From Pseudomonadota bacterium (GTDB lineage: Bacteria; Pseudomonadota; Alphaproteobacteria; Sphingomonadales; Sphingomonadaceae): a stretch of 64,000 nt of DNA. Below the pieces are notes generated by a model, which ran no database searches, had not been told where the DNA came from, and saw only the letters and a list, made by a program, of their open reading frames with translations. This document shows positions 43,301 through 51,906 of the stretch, in pieces. Each line of letters starts with the position of its first letter. Within the stretch, counting starts at the first letter, position 1. Location of the stretch: NCBI GenBank assembly GCA_023394965.1, contig JAEWZX010000019.1:124001-188000 (forward strand), given 5' to 3'. The position numbers and the translations under genes were made by a program.

Positions 43301-44206
43301 TCAGGCGGCGCCGGGAAGCAGTTTCTCGCCGGCGATGGTTTTCATCGCCTTCTGCAGTTTTTCGAACGCCCGCACTTCGATCTGGCGGATGCGTTCACGG
43401 CTGACGTCGTAAACCTGCGACAGCTCTTCCAGCGTCTGCGGGTTTTCCGTCAGGCGGCGTTCGGTCAGAATGTGCTTCTCACGATCGTTGAGGCTGTCCA
43501 TCGCCTCCACCAGCATATCGTGTCGCACTTCCGATTCCTGCGCATCTGCGACTAGTTCGTCCTGCAGCGGACCGTCATCGCTCAGCCAGTCCTGCCATTC
43601 GCCCGAACCTTCTTCGCCATTGCGCATGGGCGTGTTCAGCGAACCGTCGCCGCCCATCAGCATGCGGCGGTTCATGTTGATCACTTCCTGCTCCGGCACG
43701 CCCAGATCGGTGGCGATCTTGGTCACATCGTCCGGGTGAAGATCGGTGTCTTCATAGGCGTCGAGGTTCTTCTTCATGCGGCGCAGGTTGAAGAACAGCT
43801 TCTTCTGCGCAGCGGTGGTGCCCATTTTGACAAGGCTCCACGAGCGCAGGATATATTCCTGAATGCTCGCCTTGATCCACCACATGGCATAAGTCGCCAG
43901 GCGGAAGCCGCGATCGGCTTCGAACTTCTTCACGCCCTGCATGAGGCCGACGTTGCCTTCGGAAATGAGATCCGAAACCGGCAGGCCATAGCCGCGGTAG
44001 CCCATGGCAATCTTGGCCACGAGCCGCAGGTGCGACGTCACGAGCTGCGCCGCAGCTTCGGTGTCGTCATGTTCCTCGTAGCGCTTCGCGAGCATATATT
44101 CCTGCTCCTGCGTCAGCACCGGGAATTTCTTGATCTCGGAAAGATAGCGGTTGAGGCTTTGCTCCCCGCCGAGCGCCGGAACGCTCAAAGTTTTGGTATT
44201 GCTCAC
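43301..44206 (-). CDS. rpoH: Heat-shock sigma factor sigma-32
   Basis: 301 residues from GTG 44206 (VSNTKTLSVPALGGEQSLNRYL). Region 2 has YRGYGLPVSDLISEGNVGLMQGVKKFE and RGFRLATYAMWWIKASIQEYILRSWSLVKMGT (given as regions). The RpoH box appears near QKKLFFNLRR. Region 4 has LSQVYDVSRERIRQIEVRAFEKL. RpoH directs RNA polymerase to heat-shock promoters. The frame is open to 44260, but the family starts near the chosen GTG. Confidence 0.95.
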   Translation of the reverse strand: MSNTKTLSVPALGGEQSLNRYLSEIKKFPVLTQEQEYMLAKRYEEHDDTEAAAQLVTSHLRLVAKIAMGYRGYGLPVSDLISEGNVGLMQGVKKFEADRGFRLATYAMWWIKASIQEYILRSWSLVKMGTTAAQKKLFFNLRRMKKNLDAYEDTDLHPDDVTKIATDLGVPEQEVINMNRRMLMGGDGSLNTPMRNGEEGSGEWQDWLSDDGPLQDELVADAQESEVRHDMLVEAMDSLNDREKHILTERRLTENPQTLEELSQVYDVSRERIRQIEVRAFEKLQKAMKTIAGEKLLPGAA

Positions 44207-44328
44207 TTGTACCCTGACCTTTCTAGCGTCGACCGCGCATGCCGGACCCCTGCTGGGCATCCGACTCTCGGGCCACTTCGGTTACTTATAGCGGACGCGC
44301 GCGAAAATGCACACGCGTTTCATCGATT

Positions 44329-45285
44329 TCAACGAGCGGTTTCGTCGATCAGTTCCCGCATATCGGGGGGCAATTCAGCGCAGAAATCCAAGGTTTCAGC
44401 GCTGATAGGATGTCTGAATCCAAGCCGTGCCGCATGCAGGGCCTGCCGCCGGAAACCCAGCTCGTCGAGAAGCCCTTTGAGAGCCTTGGGAGTGCGTCCG
44501 TAAACAGGGTCTCCCAATAGCGCATGGCCGATTGACGAACAGTGAACGCGCACTTGATGAGTTCGCCCGGTTTCGAGGCGGCATTCGATCAGGGAGGCGT
44601 GATTCAGCCGCTGCACGGTTTCGTAATGCGTAACCGCATGTTTGCCGCGCGTGGACTGGTCGGGAAGGACAGCCATCTTCTTGCGATCGCGGTCGGAGCG
44701 ACCGATCCGGCCCGAAATCGTCCCCGCAGGGGGATTGGGATGGCCCGCGCAGACCGCCAGATAGCGGCGAATGATCGAATGGTCGGCAAATTGGCTGGCC
44801 AGCCCTTCATGGGCAGCATCCGACTTGGCGACGACCAGCAGGCCCGACGTATCCTTGTCGATCCGATGGACGATGCCGGGCCGCGCAACGCCATTGATGC
44901 CGGACAACTGGCCCTGACAATGAAACAGCAGCGCGTTGACCAGCGTGCCATCGGGATTGCCGGCCGCCGGATGCACCACCATTCCGGCAGGCTTGTCGAC
45001 GACGATCAGATGATCATCCTCGAACACGACGTCGAGCGGGATGTTCTGGGGTTCGGCCGCCAGCGGTTCCGGCGCCGGGAGGTTAATGGAAAACGGAGTT
45101 CCAGCCTCGATCTTTGCCGAACCGCTTTTTGCCGCCGCGCCGCCGATGTCGACCGCGCCATCCGCAATCAGCCCCTTGATCCGTTCACGCGACAGGCCGG
45201 TGGCGTCGGCCAGCGCCTTGTCCAGGCGTGCGGCAAGCGTGACAGCTCCAGTGATGATTTCACCCTCGGTCATGCTAAAGGCCAT
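44329..45285 (-). CDS. RluA/RluD-family 23S rRNA pseudouridine synthase
   Basis: About 318 residues from ATG 45285, or 314 from ATG 45273. An N-terminal S4 domain (RLDKALADATGLSRERIKGLIADGAV) precedes the catalytic domain with the active Asp in GIVHRIDKDTSGLLVVAKS. The C-terminal RTHQVRVHCSSIGHALLGDPVYG fits RluD, which acts in the 1911-1917 helix of 23S rRNA; RluC is less likely. The start codon lies five bases from that of the divergent JAMM gene, so their control regions overlap the coding starts. Confidence 0.88.
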   Translation of the reverse strand: MAFSMTEGEIITGAVTLAARLDKALADATGLSRERIKGLIADGAVDIGGAAAKSGSAKIEAGTPFSINLPAPEPLAAEPQNIPLDVVFEDDHLIVVDKPAGMVVHPAAGNPDGTLVNALLFHCQGQLSGINGVARPGIVHRIDKDTSGLLVVAKSDAAHEGLASQFADHSIIRRYLAVCAGHPNPPAGTISGRIGRSDRDRKKMAVLPDQSTRGKHAVTHYETVQRLNHASLIECRLETGRTHQVRVHCSSIGHALLGDPVYGRTPKALKGLLDELGFRRQALHAARLGFRHPISAETLDFCAELPPDMRELIDETAR

Positions 45286-45290
45286 GCGCG

Positions 45291-45707
45291 ATGGCGACCG
45301 AACTCTCAAGCGATGTGATCATGTTGGCGGCGCGGGTAAGGGACGTGCTCTTCGCCGAAGCGGCAGCGGCGCATCCGCTGGAATGCTGCGGCATCCTGCT
45401 GGGGAACGGCAATTCCATCACGTTCGCAAGGCCCGCTGCCAATGTCCACCCGGATCCGGCATCACATTTCGAAATCGATCCGCAGGCGCTGATCGATGCC
45501 CATCGCAGCGCGCGCGCTGGCGGTGTAAAGGTGCTGGGATATTACCATTCCCACCCCAACGGGATTGCCCGGCCGTCCGCGACGGACAGCGCCGCTGCAG
45601 CAGCCGACGGGGCGATATGGGCGATAATCGCGGCAGGACGGTTCACGCTCTGGCGTTCGGGGGGTGCGGGTTTCGTAGCGCTTCCCTATGAGGTCGCCCC
45701 TCGCTAA
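45291..45707 (+). CDS. JAMM/M67-family metallopeptidase-like protein
   Basis: 138 residues. The zinc site follows the JAMM pattern: Glu31 in HPLECCGILLG, and YYHSHPNGIARPSATDS (H-x-H-x7-S-x2-D). Bacterial M67 proteins act on ubiquitin-like or sulfur-carrier proteins in some systems, but no ThiS/MoaD or ThiF partner is next to this one. AAAGG lies nine bases before the ATG. Confidence 0.85.
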   Translation: MATELSSDVIMLAARVRDVLFAEAAAAHPLECCGILLGNGNSITFARPAANVHPDPASHFEIDPQALIDAHRSARAGGVKVLGYYHSHPNGIARPSATDSAAAAADGAIWAIIAAGRFTLWRSGGAGFVALPYEVAPR

Positions 45708-45741
45708 GATGCTTAACCAATCTTCTCAATTCAGGATCCAA

Positions 45742-46401
45742 ATGGACGACCGCCAATCGATCGACCTCGCCGCGATGCTTTGCTCGCGCCTATGCCACGA
45801 CATGCTCAGCCCCGTAGGCGCCATTTCCAATGGTCTCGAATTGCTGGCGATGGAAACCGATCCGGAAATGCGTGCCGATGTCATGGAACTGCTCGAACAG
45901 AGCGCTCTTATCAGCACCAACAAGCTGAAATTTTTCCGTCTCGCATTCGGGGCGGCCGGCGGTTTCGGGGAACAGGTCGATATTACCGAGCCCAAGAAAC
46001 TGATCGAAGCGCTGGTTGCCGACAAGCCGAATGTCACGATCAACTGGGCTCTGGCCGAACGGACCCTGGCTAAACCGGCAGTGAAGGTGCTGCTCAATTT
46101 CGCGCAGCTGGCCAATGATTCGCTGGTGCGGGGCGGGACGCTGGATATCGGTGCGGAAGTGCGGGATGGCGCTTGCGAAATCGTGGTTCGCGCTTCCGGC
46201 CCGAAGATCGCTTTCGATGAAACCATTGGCAAGGCGCTCGACGGGTCCTTCAATCGTTCGGAACTGACCAGCCGCACCGCAGCAGCCCATATGATTCATC
46301 TTCTGGCCAGCGAGAACGGCGGCGGGCTGCAATATCACAAGGGGGCGGACGCGCTGGTTCTGGGCGCAGTCCTGCCGCAGGGCGAAGGACTTATCGGTTG
46401 A
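45742..46401 (+). CDS. chpT: Histidine phosphotransferase ChpT
   Basis: 219 residues from ATG 45742 (AGGATCC upstream); the frame is open to 45688. The phosphoacceptor His19 is in LCSRLCHDMLSPVGAISNGLELL, the ChpT signature. A degenerate histidine-kinase ATPase-like domain follows. In Caulobacter, ChpT passes phosphate from CckA to CtrA and CpdR. CckA and CtrA are not in the window. The next gene begins inside its stop codon region. Confidence 0.92.
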   Translation: MDDRQSIDLAAMLCSRLCHDMLSPVGAISNGLELLAMETDPEMRADVMELLEQSALISTNKLKFFRLAFGAAGGFGEQVDITEPKKLIEALVADKPNVTINWALAERTLAKPAVKVLLNFAQLANDSLVRGGTLDIGAEVRDGACEIVVRASGPKIAFDETIGKALDGSFNRSELTSRTAAAHMIHLLASENGGGLQYHKGADALVLGAVLPQGEGLIG

Positions 46402-47147
46402 AGTCACATTCCGGAAGGCAGGGGGAAGGGGGGCCCGAAGGCCATGACGAACTCGTCGATCGCGAAGTGCCGTCACCCAATCACGACGAACGGGCTTCGC
46501 CCATTTCCATGTTGGTCATCCATTATACCGAAATGGCCGATCAGCAGGCGGCGATCGATCGCCTGTGCGACCCGGACGCAAAGGTTTCCGCGCATTACCT
46601 GATCGGCGATCGGGGGGAAGTCGTACGCCTGGTGCCGGAAACCAGGCGTGCCTGGCATGCGGGCGTTTCCTATTGGCGCGGGCACAAGGATGTGAATTCG
46701 GCCAGTATCGGCATCGAACTGGACCATCCCGGCCATAAATTCGGCTATCGCGAATTCAGCGAAGCGCAGTTCGAAGCGCTGGTGCCGCTGGTGGCGCGCA
46801 TCGTGAAGGAATACGATATTCCCCGTGCCAATGTGGTGGGCCATTCCGATGTGGCCCCTGCGCGCAAGATCGATCCGGGCGAACTGTTTCCATGGGATCG
46901 CCTGGCCCAATACGGCCTGTGCCTGCCGCGCCCCGACAAGCTGGAACGCGGCGACCCTTTCGACAACGATGCTTCGTTCTACCTCGCTCTCGAACGCTTC
47001 GGTTACGACATCACCGATGGCCATAAGGCGGTCGAAGCCTTCCAGCGCCGCTGGCGCCCGGAAAAGATCAATGGCGAAATCGACGGAGAGGTCAGGGCGA
47101 TCCTGTTCCAGCTGCTGCTGGACAGGGACCGGGGGAATACGCGTTAG
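46398..47147 (+). CDS. N-acetylmuramoyl-L-alanine amidase (Amidase_2, AmiD-like)
   Basis: About 249 residues from TTG 46398, which overlaps the chpT stop as TTGA. The start is uncertain because the first 35 residues are low complexity. The zinc-binding fold begins at MLVIHYTE (first His). The second site is NVVGHSDVAPARKIDPGELFPW, and AHYLIGDRGEVVRLV fits PGRP/Amidase_2. A C-terminal peptidoglycan-binding-like part is at VEAFQRRWRPEKINGEID. No signal peptide is seen, suggesting cytosolic recycling of muropeptides. Confidence 0.88.
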   Translation: MKSHSGRQGEGGPEGHDELVDREVPSPNHDERASPISMLVIHYTEMADQQAAIDRLCDPDAKVSAHYLIGDRGEVVRLVPETRRAWHAGVSYWRGHKDVNSASIGIELDHPGHKFGYREFSEAQFEALVPLVARIVKEYDIPRANVVGHSDVAPARKIDPGELFPWDRLAQYGLCLPRPDKLERGDPFDNDASFYLALERFGYDITDGHKAVEAFQRRWRPEKINGEIDGEVRAILFQLLLDRDRGNTR

Positions 47148-47399
47148 CGAAAAGGGGTGCTTTCTGGGCGGGGAGCGGAATGGCGGGTTTGGGTGGATGA
47201 AAACTCCCGCCGATGCCGTACTCAGGATATGACGATGGCAGCTAACTACCCCGTTTCGGACGTTCGAAGCGTTGAGGTGTTCCCTGAGAGCAGTCATTTA
47301 GACACGAATGAAGAAGCGCGTGTTCTACTCTCGTTCTGCGATAGATCTCGATACTTCTTCGCTTCGCAACAGAAATATTAAAGGCCGAAGGTCGTGACC
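47148..47399. other. Intergenic region beside the TetR gene
   Basis: 252 bases between the amidase stop and the convergent TetR stop. No terminator hairpin is clear. A 50-codon frame from ATG 47229 (MTMAANYPVSDVRSVEV) exists with AGGA three bases before it, but it looks unlike a protein family and I do not call it. Confidence 0.4.
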
Positions 47400-47984
47400 C
47401 TAGACGCTCAAGCGATCTGGAGAGGGCACGAATGCCTCCAACAGCTCGGCAAGTCCGCTTTCTAAATCGTCGAGCATTGGCCCACGCCGTTGGTTTCCTT
47501 CCCGGGCAGCTACAGCGAGGGCGGCACCATGGACGTAATCGACAAGAATGTGGGGCCAACGCAAGGAGCGTTGCGACGAGAGGCCCAATTCGTTCAGGAG
47601 GCTGATCAGATTTTCGGTTATCCTCGTTGCGTGATCGGGGAAAATCGACGGCCTTGCAAAGATCGCCAAGGTTAAAGCCGGATGCAGGACCACTTTGGAG
47701 TAGTAGGCCATGAGGAGGCCGCGCAAACGTGCATTCGCGTCGCCCGTTTTTGGCGCAGCCACGTCTGCATACACCCATTCGGCCAATGACCTGATCAAGC
47801 CATCCCGATCCTTGAAGTGGTGATAGATGGTCATGGGATTGATGCCCACGCGCACCGCTAAGGCACGCATGGTTAAGCGGTCGAGACCGTCAGTATCGAG
47901 TATGCTCAACGCCTCGGAAAGAATGCGCTCGGGTGAAACAGACTTTCCGCCTGATGGCGGCCGACCTCGCCCCCTTGCTGTCAT
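47400..47984 (-). CDS. TetR-family repressor
   Basis: 194 residues. The HTH is at about residues 15-60 (SPERILSEALSILDTDGLDRLTMRALAVRVGINPMTIYHHFKDRDGLIRSLAEWVY, region only). The C-terminal ligand domain is TetR_C-like. It overlaps the DHFR-like gene upstream by four bases (ATGA), forming one operon. A matching operator sits over the operon promoter at 48534-48548, so autoregulation is likely. Confidence 0.92.
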   Translation of the reverse strand: MTARGRGRPPSGGKSVSPERILSEALSILDTDGLDRLTMRALAVRVGINPMTIYHHFKDRDGLIRSLAEWVYADVAAPKTGDANARLRGLLMAYYSKVVLHPALTLAIFARPSIFPDHATRITENLISLLNELGLSSQRSLRWPHILVDYVHGAALAVAAREGNQRRGPMLDDLESGLAELLEAFVPSPDRLSV

Positions 47985-48517
47985 TTCATCACTTCATAAC
48001 GAGATTGAACCAATCCGGAAGGAAATGACCGAGTGTTCTTGTGCGAGAGTTCCACATCGCGCTGACCGCCGCCGAAAAGAGGGCGGCCAGTGCCGAGCAA
48101 GATTGGCACCCTCGTGATCACCATATCGTTGATCAGGTCGAGTGCGAGAAAGGATTGAATGACGCATCCCCCATCCACATAGGCACGGCGTGCGCCCTCG
48201 GCCTGAAGCATCGCCATCGCATCTTCCGGGGACTTGTCGGAAAAGCGCACCTTATCGCTCAACTCCGAAGGAACCGCCTGTTGCGCTAGGTTTGCCGACA
48301 AGACCAGTACCGGTCGGTTATAGCACCACTCTCCCATCCTTCGGACCGACTCGTAGGTGCCCCGCCCCATCACGATGACGTCGATGTCTCGTATGAAGTC
48401 GTCGTAACCATGATCTTCGCCGGCCTGATCGTGCTTGAGCAGCCAATCTATGTCCCCGCTTTCGCGTGCGATAAAGCCATCAAGGCTCGTTGCAATGAAT
48501 ACGTGCCCGGTGATCAT
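47981..48517 (-). CDS. Dihydrofolate reductase / RibD-C family protein
   Basis: 178 residues of RibD C-terminal/DHFR-like fold: MITGHVFIATSLDGFIARESGDIDWL, DVIVMGRGTYESV, RPVLVLSAN, GARRAYVDGGCVIQSFL. The family is predicted to use NAD(P)H; the substrate is unknown. It is the first gene of the pair with tetR and is probably induced by the TetR ligand. Confidence 0.88.
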   Translation of the reverse strand: MITGHVFIATSLDGFIARESGDIDWLLKHDQAGEDHGYDDFIRDIDVIVMGRGTYESVRRMGEWCYNRPVLVLSANLAQQAVPSELSDKVRFSDKSPEDAMAMLQAEGARRAYVDGGCVIQSFLALDLINDMVITRVPILLGTGRPLFGGGQRDVELSHKNTRSFPSGLVQSRYEVMK

Positions 48518-48520
48518 CTT

Positions 48521-48571
48521 CCACTCTCAATATTTATACATCGTATAATAACGAGAGTGGAAGTTTGTCAA
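48521..48571 (-). promoter_or_regulatory. Promoter with nested operator for the DHFR-tetR operon
   Basis: On the minus strand -35 TTGACA (48571-48566), a 17-base spacer and -10 TTATAC (48548-48543) form a good sigma-70 promoter. The -10 is half of the palindrome TTATACGATGTATAA (48548-48534). An outer inverted repeat CCACTCTC (48521-48528) and GAGAGTGG (48553-48560) surrounds it. A TetR dimer bound here would block the -10. Confidence 0.78.
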
Positions 48572-48999
48572 GGAGCTCGACTGGCCGCTCCCGCCTTCGC
48601 CGTACCGAAAGCCGCCCGTCCGCTTTCCGCCCCTTCTCGGCCATTCTACAAGCGCTTTCGTGGCAGAGCCGAACGACGGGCTTTGGGTATCCACCACGTG
48701 CAGAGAACGTCTGAGACTAGGCGGAACCGGCTTTTAGGTATTTCCTACACATAGCGAGATGAGGCATGAGCATGTCGCGTCGACGTACAGCGATCGAAGC
48801 ACGGTGACCGTCGGCTTCGCGACAGGCTGCGATCTCGCGCTACATTCGCGATCGCCGTTTGCGGCGGGATACTGGAGTGAACTGGAAGGTGACAACCGGC
48901 GAAGACAAATTCAGCACAAAATACTGATTTGACAAGATAGCCGGACGACTGCGAGTTTTTATTTCACCCCCGGTCGGTGTCACCCTGTGCTGCTTGTGC
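48572..48999. other. Gene-free region between the TetR island and rnpB
   Basis: About 430 bases with no supported gene. Open frames here (for example minus 48840-49277) run through rnpB and have no family. A TTGACA near 48932 has no partner -10 at the right distance. The stretch may be remnant DNA from the acquisition of the TetR pair. Confidence 0.4.
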
Positions 49000-49028
49000 T
49001 TGGCGAAAGCATCGCCATCGCCTATCTG
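49000..49028 (+). promoter_or_regulatory. Promoter of rnpB
   Basis: TTGGCG (49000-49005), a 17-base spacer and TATCTG (49023-49028) lie ten bases before the first paired base of RNase P RNA. Spacing and position fit a sigma-70 promoter. Confidence 0.55.
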
Positions 49029-49037
49029 CGCTGGCGC

Positions 49038-49432
<395 letters not shown>

Positions 49433-49446
<14 letters not shown>

Positions 49447-49918
49447 GCATATCCTTGGCTTTCGGCAGCAGCGATGGGGTGGGCTGCTTTTCGGGAACTA
49501 GCTGGCCATCCACCTCGAGCCCTTCGAACGGACGGCAGGCTTCGTTCATCTCTTCCGAATGGAGATGAACCTTCATCATCGGGTCGGCCTTGCTCCAGTC
49601 GGTATGGGGATCGTCGCGCACCACGCACAGGGCACGCCAGGCGATCGGCAGTTCCTGCAGCTGTTCGATCGTCGGCAGGCCTTCGATCAGGACTTCATGG
49701 CCGGAATAGCTGCCGGTGGCATGGCCCACGAACTTGGTTTCCGTCCCCCGGATGTGAATCCGTTCGGAGCCCTTGTCGATCCGGGCAAAGGTATCCAGCC
49801 GGATTGAGAAAGCGGCCCAGACCGATACGCCGATCAGCAGCACCAGCGCGACCATGGTGACCACCACGGTCCATTTGGCGGCTGGATTGTCCAATCCTTC
49901 GGAATGATCGAGCGGCAA
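49433..49918 (-). CDS. Membrane-anchored hypothetical protein
   Basis: 161 residues. One N-terminal membrane helix (WTVVVTMVALVLLIGVSVWAA) leads to a domain with RIHIRGTETKFVGHATGSY and SGHEVLIEGL, then a helical part and a Pro-rich tail. It is predicted to have its main part in the periplasm. I recognise no family. The stop codon (49435-49433) lies inside the 3' strand of rnpB P1. Confidence 0.65.
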
Positions 49919-50017
49919 GTGTCATACTCCTTCGGCGCAATAGGTCATGAAACGCTCGTCGATGCCGCATCGGTTCCCGGATCGATCGTGGCGACCGCCA
50001 ATACCGAAGATGCCTCT

Positions 50018-50818
50018 TCAGGCGAAGCTTTTGTGTACGATGGCAATTTTGCCTTCATCTTCCCTGGTCTGGATGACCCGGCGGCTGTCGCCCTCCAGCA
50101 CCAGAGCAGTGAGCGTGCCGGTGCGAAAGGCGCCCGTGTCGATGCCGATCCGGTGGTCGGTGTGGTTCATCTCCTCGAAGATGGTGTGCCCGTGCACAAC
50201 CACGTGACTGAGCGGATCGCCATGCTTCAGGAAGCGTTCGCGGATCCAGCGCAGATCGGACGTCTTCTGATCCTGCACGCTGCGTTTGGGATCGATGCCT
50301 GCGTGCACGAAGACATAGTCTCCGGCGATGACCATGTCTTCCATGGCCTGCAGAAACTTGCGGTGTTTCGCGGGTACCAACTCGTTCAGTTCGGCCTGAA
50401 GCTCCTTCAGTGTCAGTTCGTTGTACCGCTTTTTCTTGATGCCATAGCTCAGCATCGTTTCGCGCCCGCCATGCTTCAGGAAATGCCGCAGCATCTCCCG
50501 GTCATCGAAACTTTCGAGAAACATTTCCTCGTGGTTTCCGGCAATGCAGCGCACCTGGCGGCGCTTGCCCCACTGGCGTGCCGTTTCGATTACGCCCGCG
50601 CTGTCGGGGCCGCGGTCCACCAGGTCGCCCAGCAGCACCACCGTACTGGTGGCAGGTGTGCAGGCAGCGTCATCTTCTTCGATGGCTTCGATGAGCGTTG
50701 CAAAAAGATCGCGCCGGCCGTGAATGTCGCCAATGGCATAGAAACGCTGCCCCTCCGGCACGTTCGCTCGACGCTCGTCTTGGGTCTTTTTGTTGAAGAA
50801 TTTCGGGAATGTAATCAT
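50018..50818 (-). CDS. Calcineurin-like metallophosphoesterase (Ser/Thr phosphatase type)
   Basis: 266 residues from ATG 50818. The four metal motifs are FYAIGDIHGRRD, VVLLGDLVDRGPDS, RCIAGNHEEMFL and VVVHGHTIFEE, so the two-metal centre is complete. It resembles PrpA/PrpE-type or lambda-type protein phosphatases. The substrate is unknown. The upstream frame to 50935 is not used. Confidence 0.88.
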   Translation of the reverse strand: MITFPKFFNKKTQDERRANVPEGQRFYAIGDIHGRRDLFATLIEAIEEDDAACTPATSTVVLLGDLVDRGPDSAGVIETARQWGKRRQVRCIAGNHEEMFLESFDDREMLRHFLKHGGRETMLSYGIKKKRYNELTLKELQAELNELVPAKHRKFLQAMEDMVIAGDYVFVHAGIDPKRSVQDQKTSDLRWIRERFLKHGDPLSHVVVHGHTIFEEMNHTDHRIGIDTGAFRTGTLTALVLEGDSRRVIQTREDEGKIAIVHKSFA

Positions 50819-51089
50819 GTAGACCGGAGAAAGTTGGCGGCAGCCGCACCTATTTCGCGCACGAATAGGCGTTTGTACCAAGAGGGGCAACAAAGCCGCA
50901 TGCGGAACATGGTACCGCAGTTGCGAGAAAACCACATCTATTGCTGCATATGCGAAAACTCACGCAAGCTATCTTGCGCAGGAGGTGGTCTTTGTGCAGG
51001 TTTATGACTGTATCCGGATGAGAAGCCTAACAAAGTGGCTCCGGCGGATTCGCAGGTGGGACGAAGCGACACTCGTACAGGAGTTTGTA

Positions 51090-51845
51090 ATGCTAACGTC
51101 CTTTCGCGGCCTTGCTGCCGCCTCGATTGCCCTCGCGGGCTTATCTCTTGCAACGCCGGCCATGGCGCAGTCCGAAGATGAGGAAGCTGCAAGCGCAGTC
51201 ACCGTGTCGGCCAATGTTGCGCTGACTACCGATTACCGGTTCCGCGGCGTTTCCCTCTCGGGTGGCGATCCGGCAATTCAAGGGGGCTTTGATGTCGCTC
51301 ACGAGAGCGGTTTCTATGTCGGCACCTGGGCCTCGTCGATCAAAGGTGGCCCGTCTTACGGTGATCTCGAACTAGATATCTATGCAGGCTGGAGTGGCAG
51401 CCTGAGCGACGCCGTCAGCGTCGATCTGGGTGTACTCTACTATATCTATCCGACCGAAGATCTGGGCCTCGATACCGACTATATCGAACCTTATGCCTCG
51501 CTCAGCACCTCATTCGGACCGGCGGAAGCAACTTTCGGTGTCGCCTATGCGCCCAAGCAGGATTCACTGGGTGGGGACGACAACCTCTATCTCTATACCG
51601 ACCTGGGTTTCGGCATCCCGAATTCGCCTATCAGTCTCAACGGCCATCTCGGCTATACCGACGGGGCCCTGGCACCGCCCTTCCTGGCAGGCACCACAGA
51701 CGACACCGGTCTCGACTGGTCGATCGGCGCCAGTGTGGCGAAAGGCAATTTCGAGCTGGGTGTTTCCTATATCGGCGTGGAAGGGCCGTCGATCGACGGT
51801 TATACCGACGATACGATCGTCGCTACACTCTCTGCCAGTTTCTGA
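51090..51845 (+). CDS. TIGR02001/TorF-like outer membrane protein
   Basis: 251 residues from ATG 51090 with AGGAG six bases before. It has a signal peptide (AAASIALAGLSLATPAMA-Q) and then a beta-barrel with VSANVALTTDYRFRGVSLSGGDPAIQGGFDVAHESGFYVGTWASSI (region), the TIGR02001 signature. It ends in TLSASF. The family's function is largely unknown. A terminator follows. Confidence 0.85.
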   Translation: MLTSFRGLAAASIALAGLSLATPAMAQSEDEEAASAVTVSANVALTTDYRFRGVSLSGGDPAIQGGFDVAHESGFYVGTWASSIKGGPSYGDLELDIYAGWSGSLSDAVSVDLGVLYYIYPTEDLGLDTDYIEPYASLSTSFGPAEATFGVAYAPKQDSLGGDDNLYLYTDLGFGIPNSPISLNGHLGYTDGALAPPFLAGTTDDTGLDWSIGASVAKGNFELGVSYIGVEGPSIDGYTDDTIVATLSASF

Positions 51846-51872
51846 GAGCTTTCTGGCTTGGAATTGACAGAG

Positions 51873-51896
51873 GGGGGCGCAGCGCAGTGCGCCCCC
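51873..51896 (+). terminator. Hairpin terminator after the TorF-like gene
   Basis: GGGGGCGCA pairs perfectly with TGCGCCCCC around GCGCAG, followed by AATGTTC. It lies 28 bases after the stop and before the convergent SIMPL gene. Confidence 0.7.
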
Positions 51897-51906
51897 AATG
51901 TTCTGC

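Noticed and set aside
47229..47381. 50-codon ORF from ATG 47229
   Set aside because: A ribosome-like AGGA is present, but spacing is poor, the product has no recognisable pattern, and it sits in a gene-poor accessory stretch.
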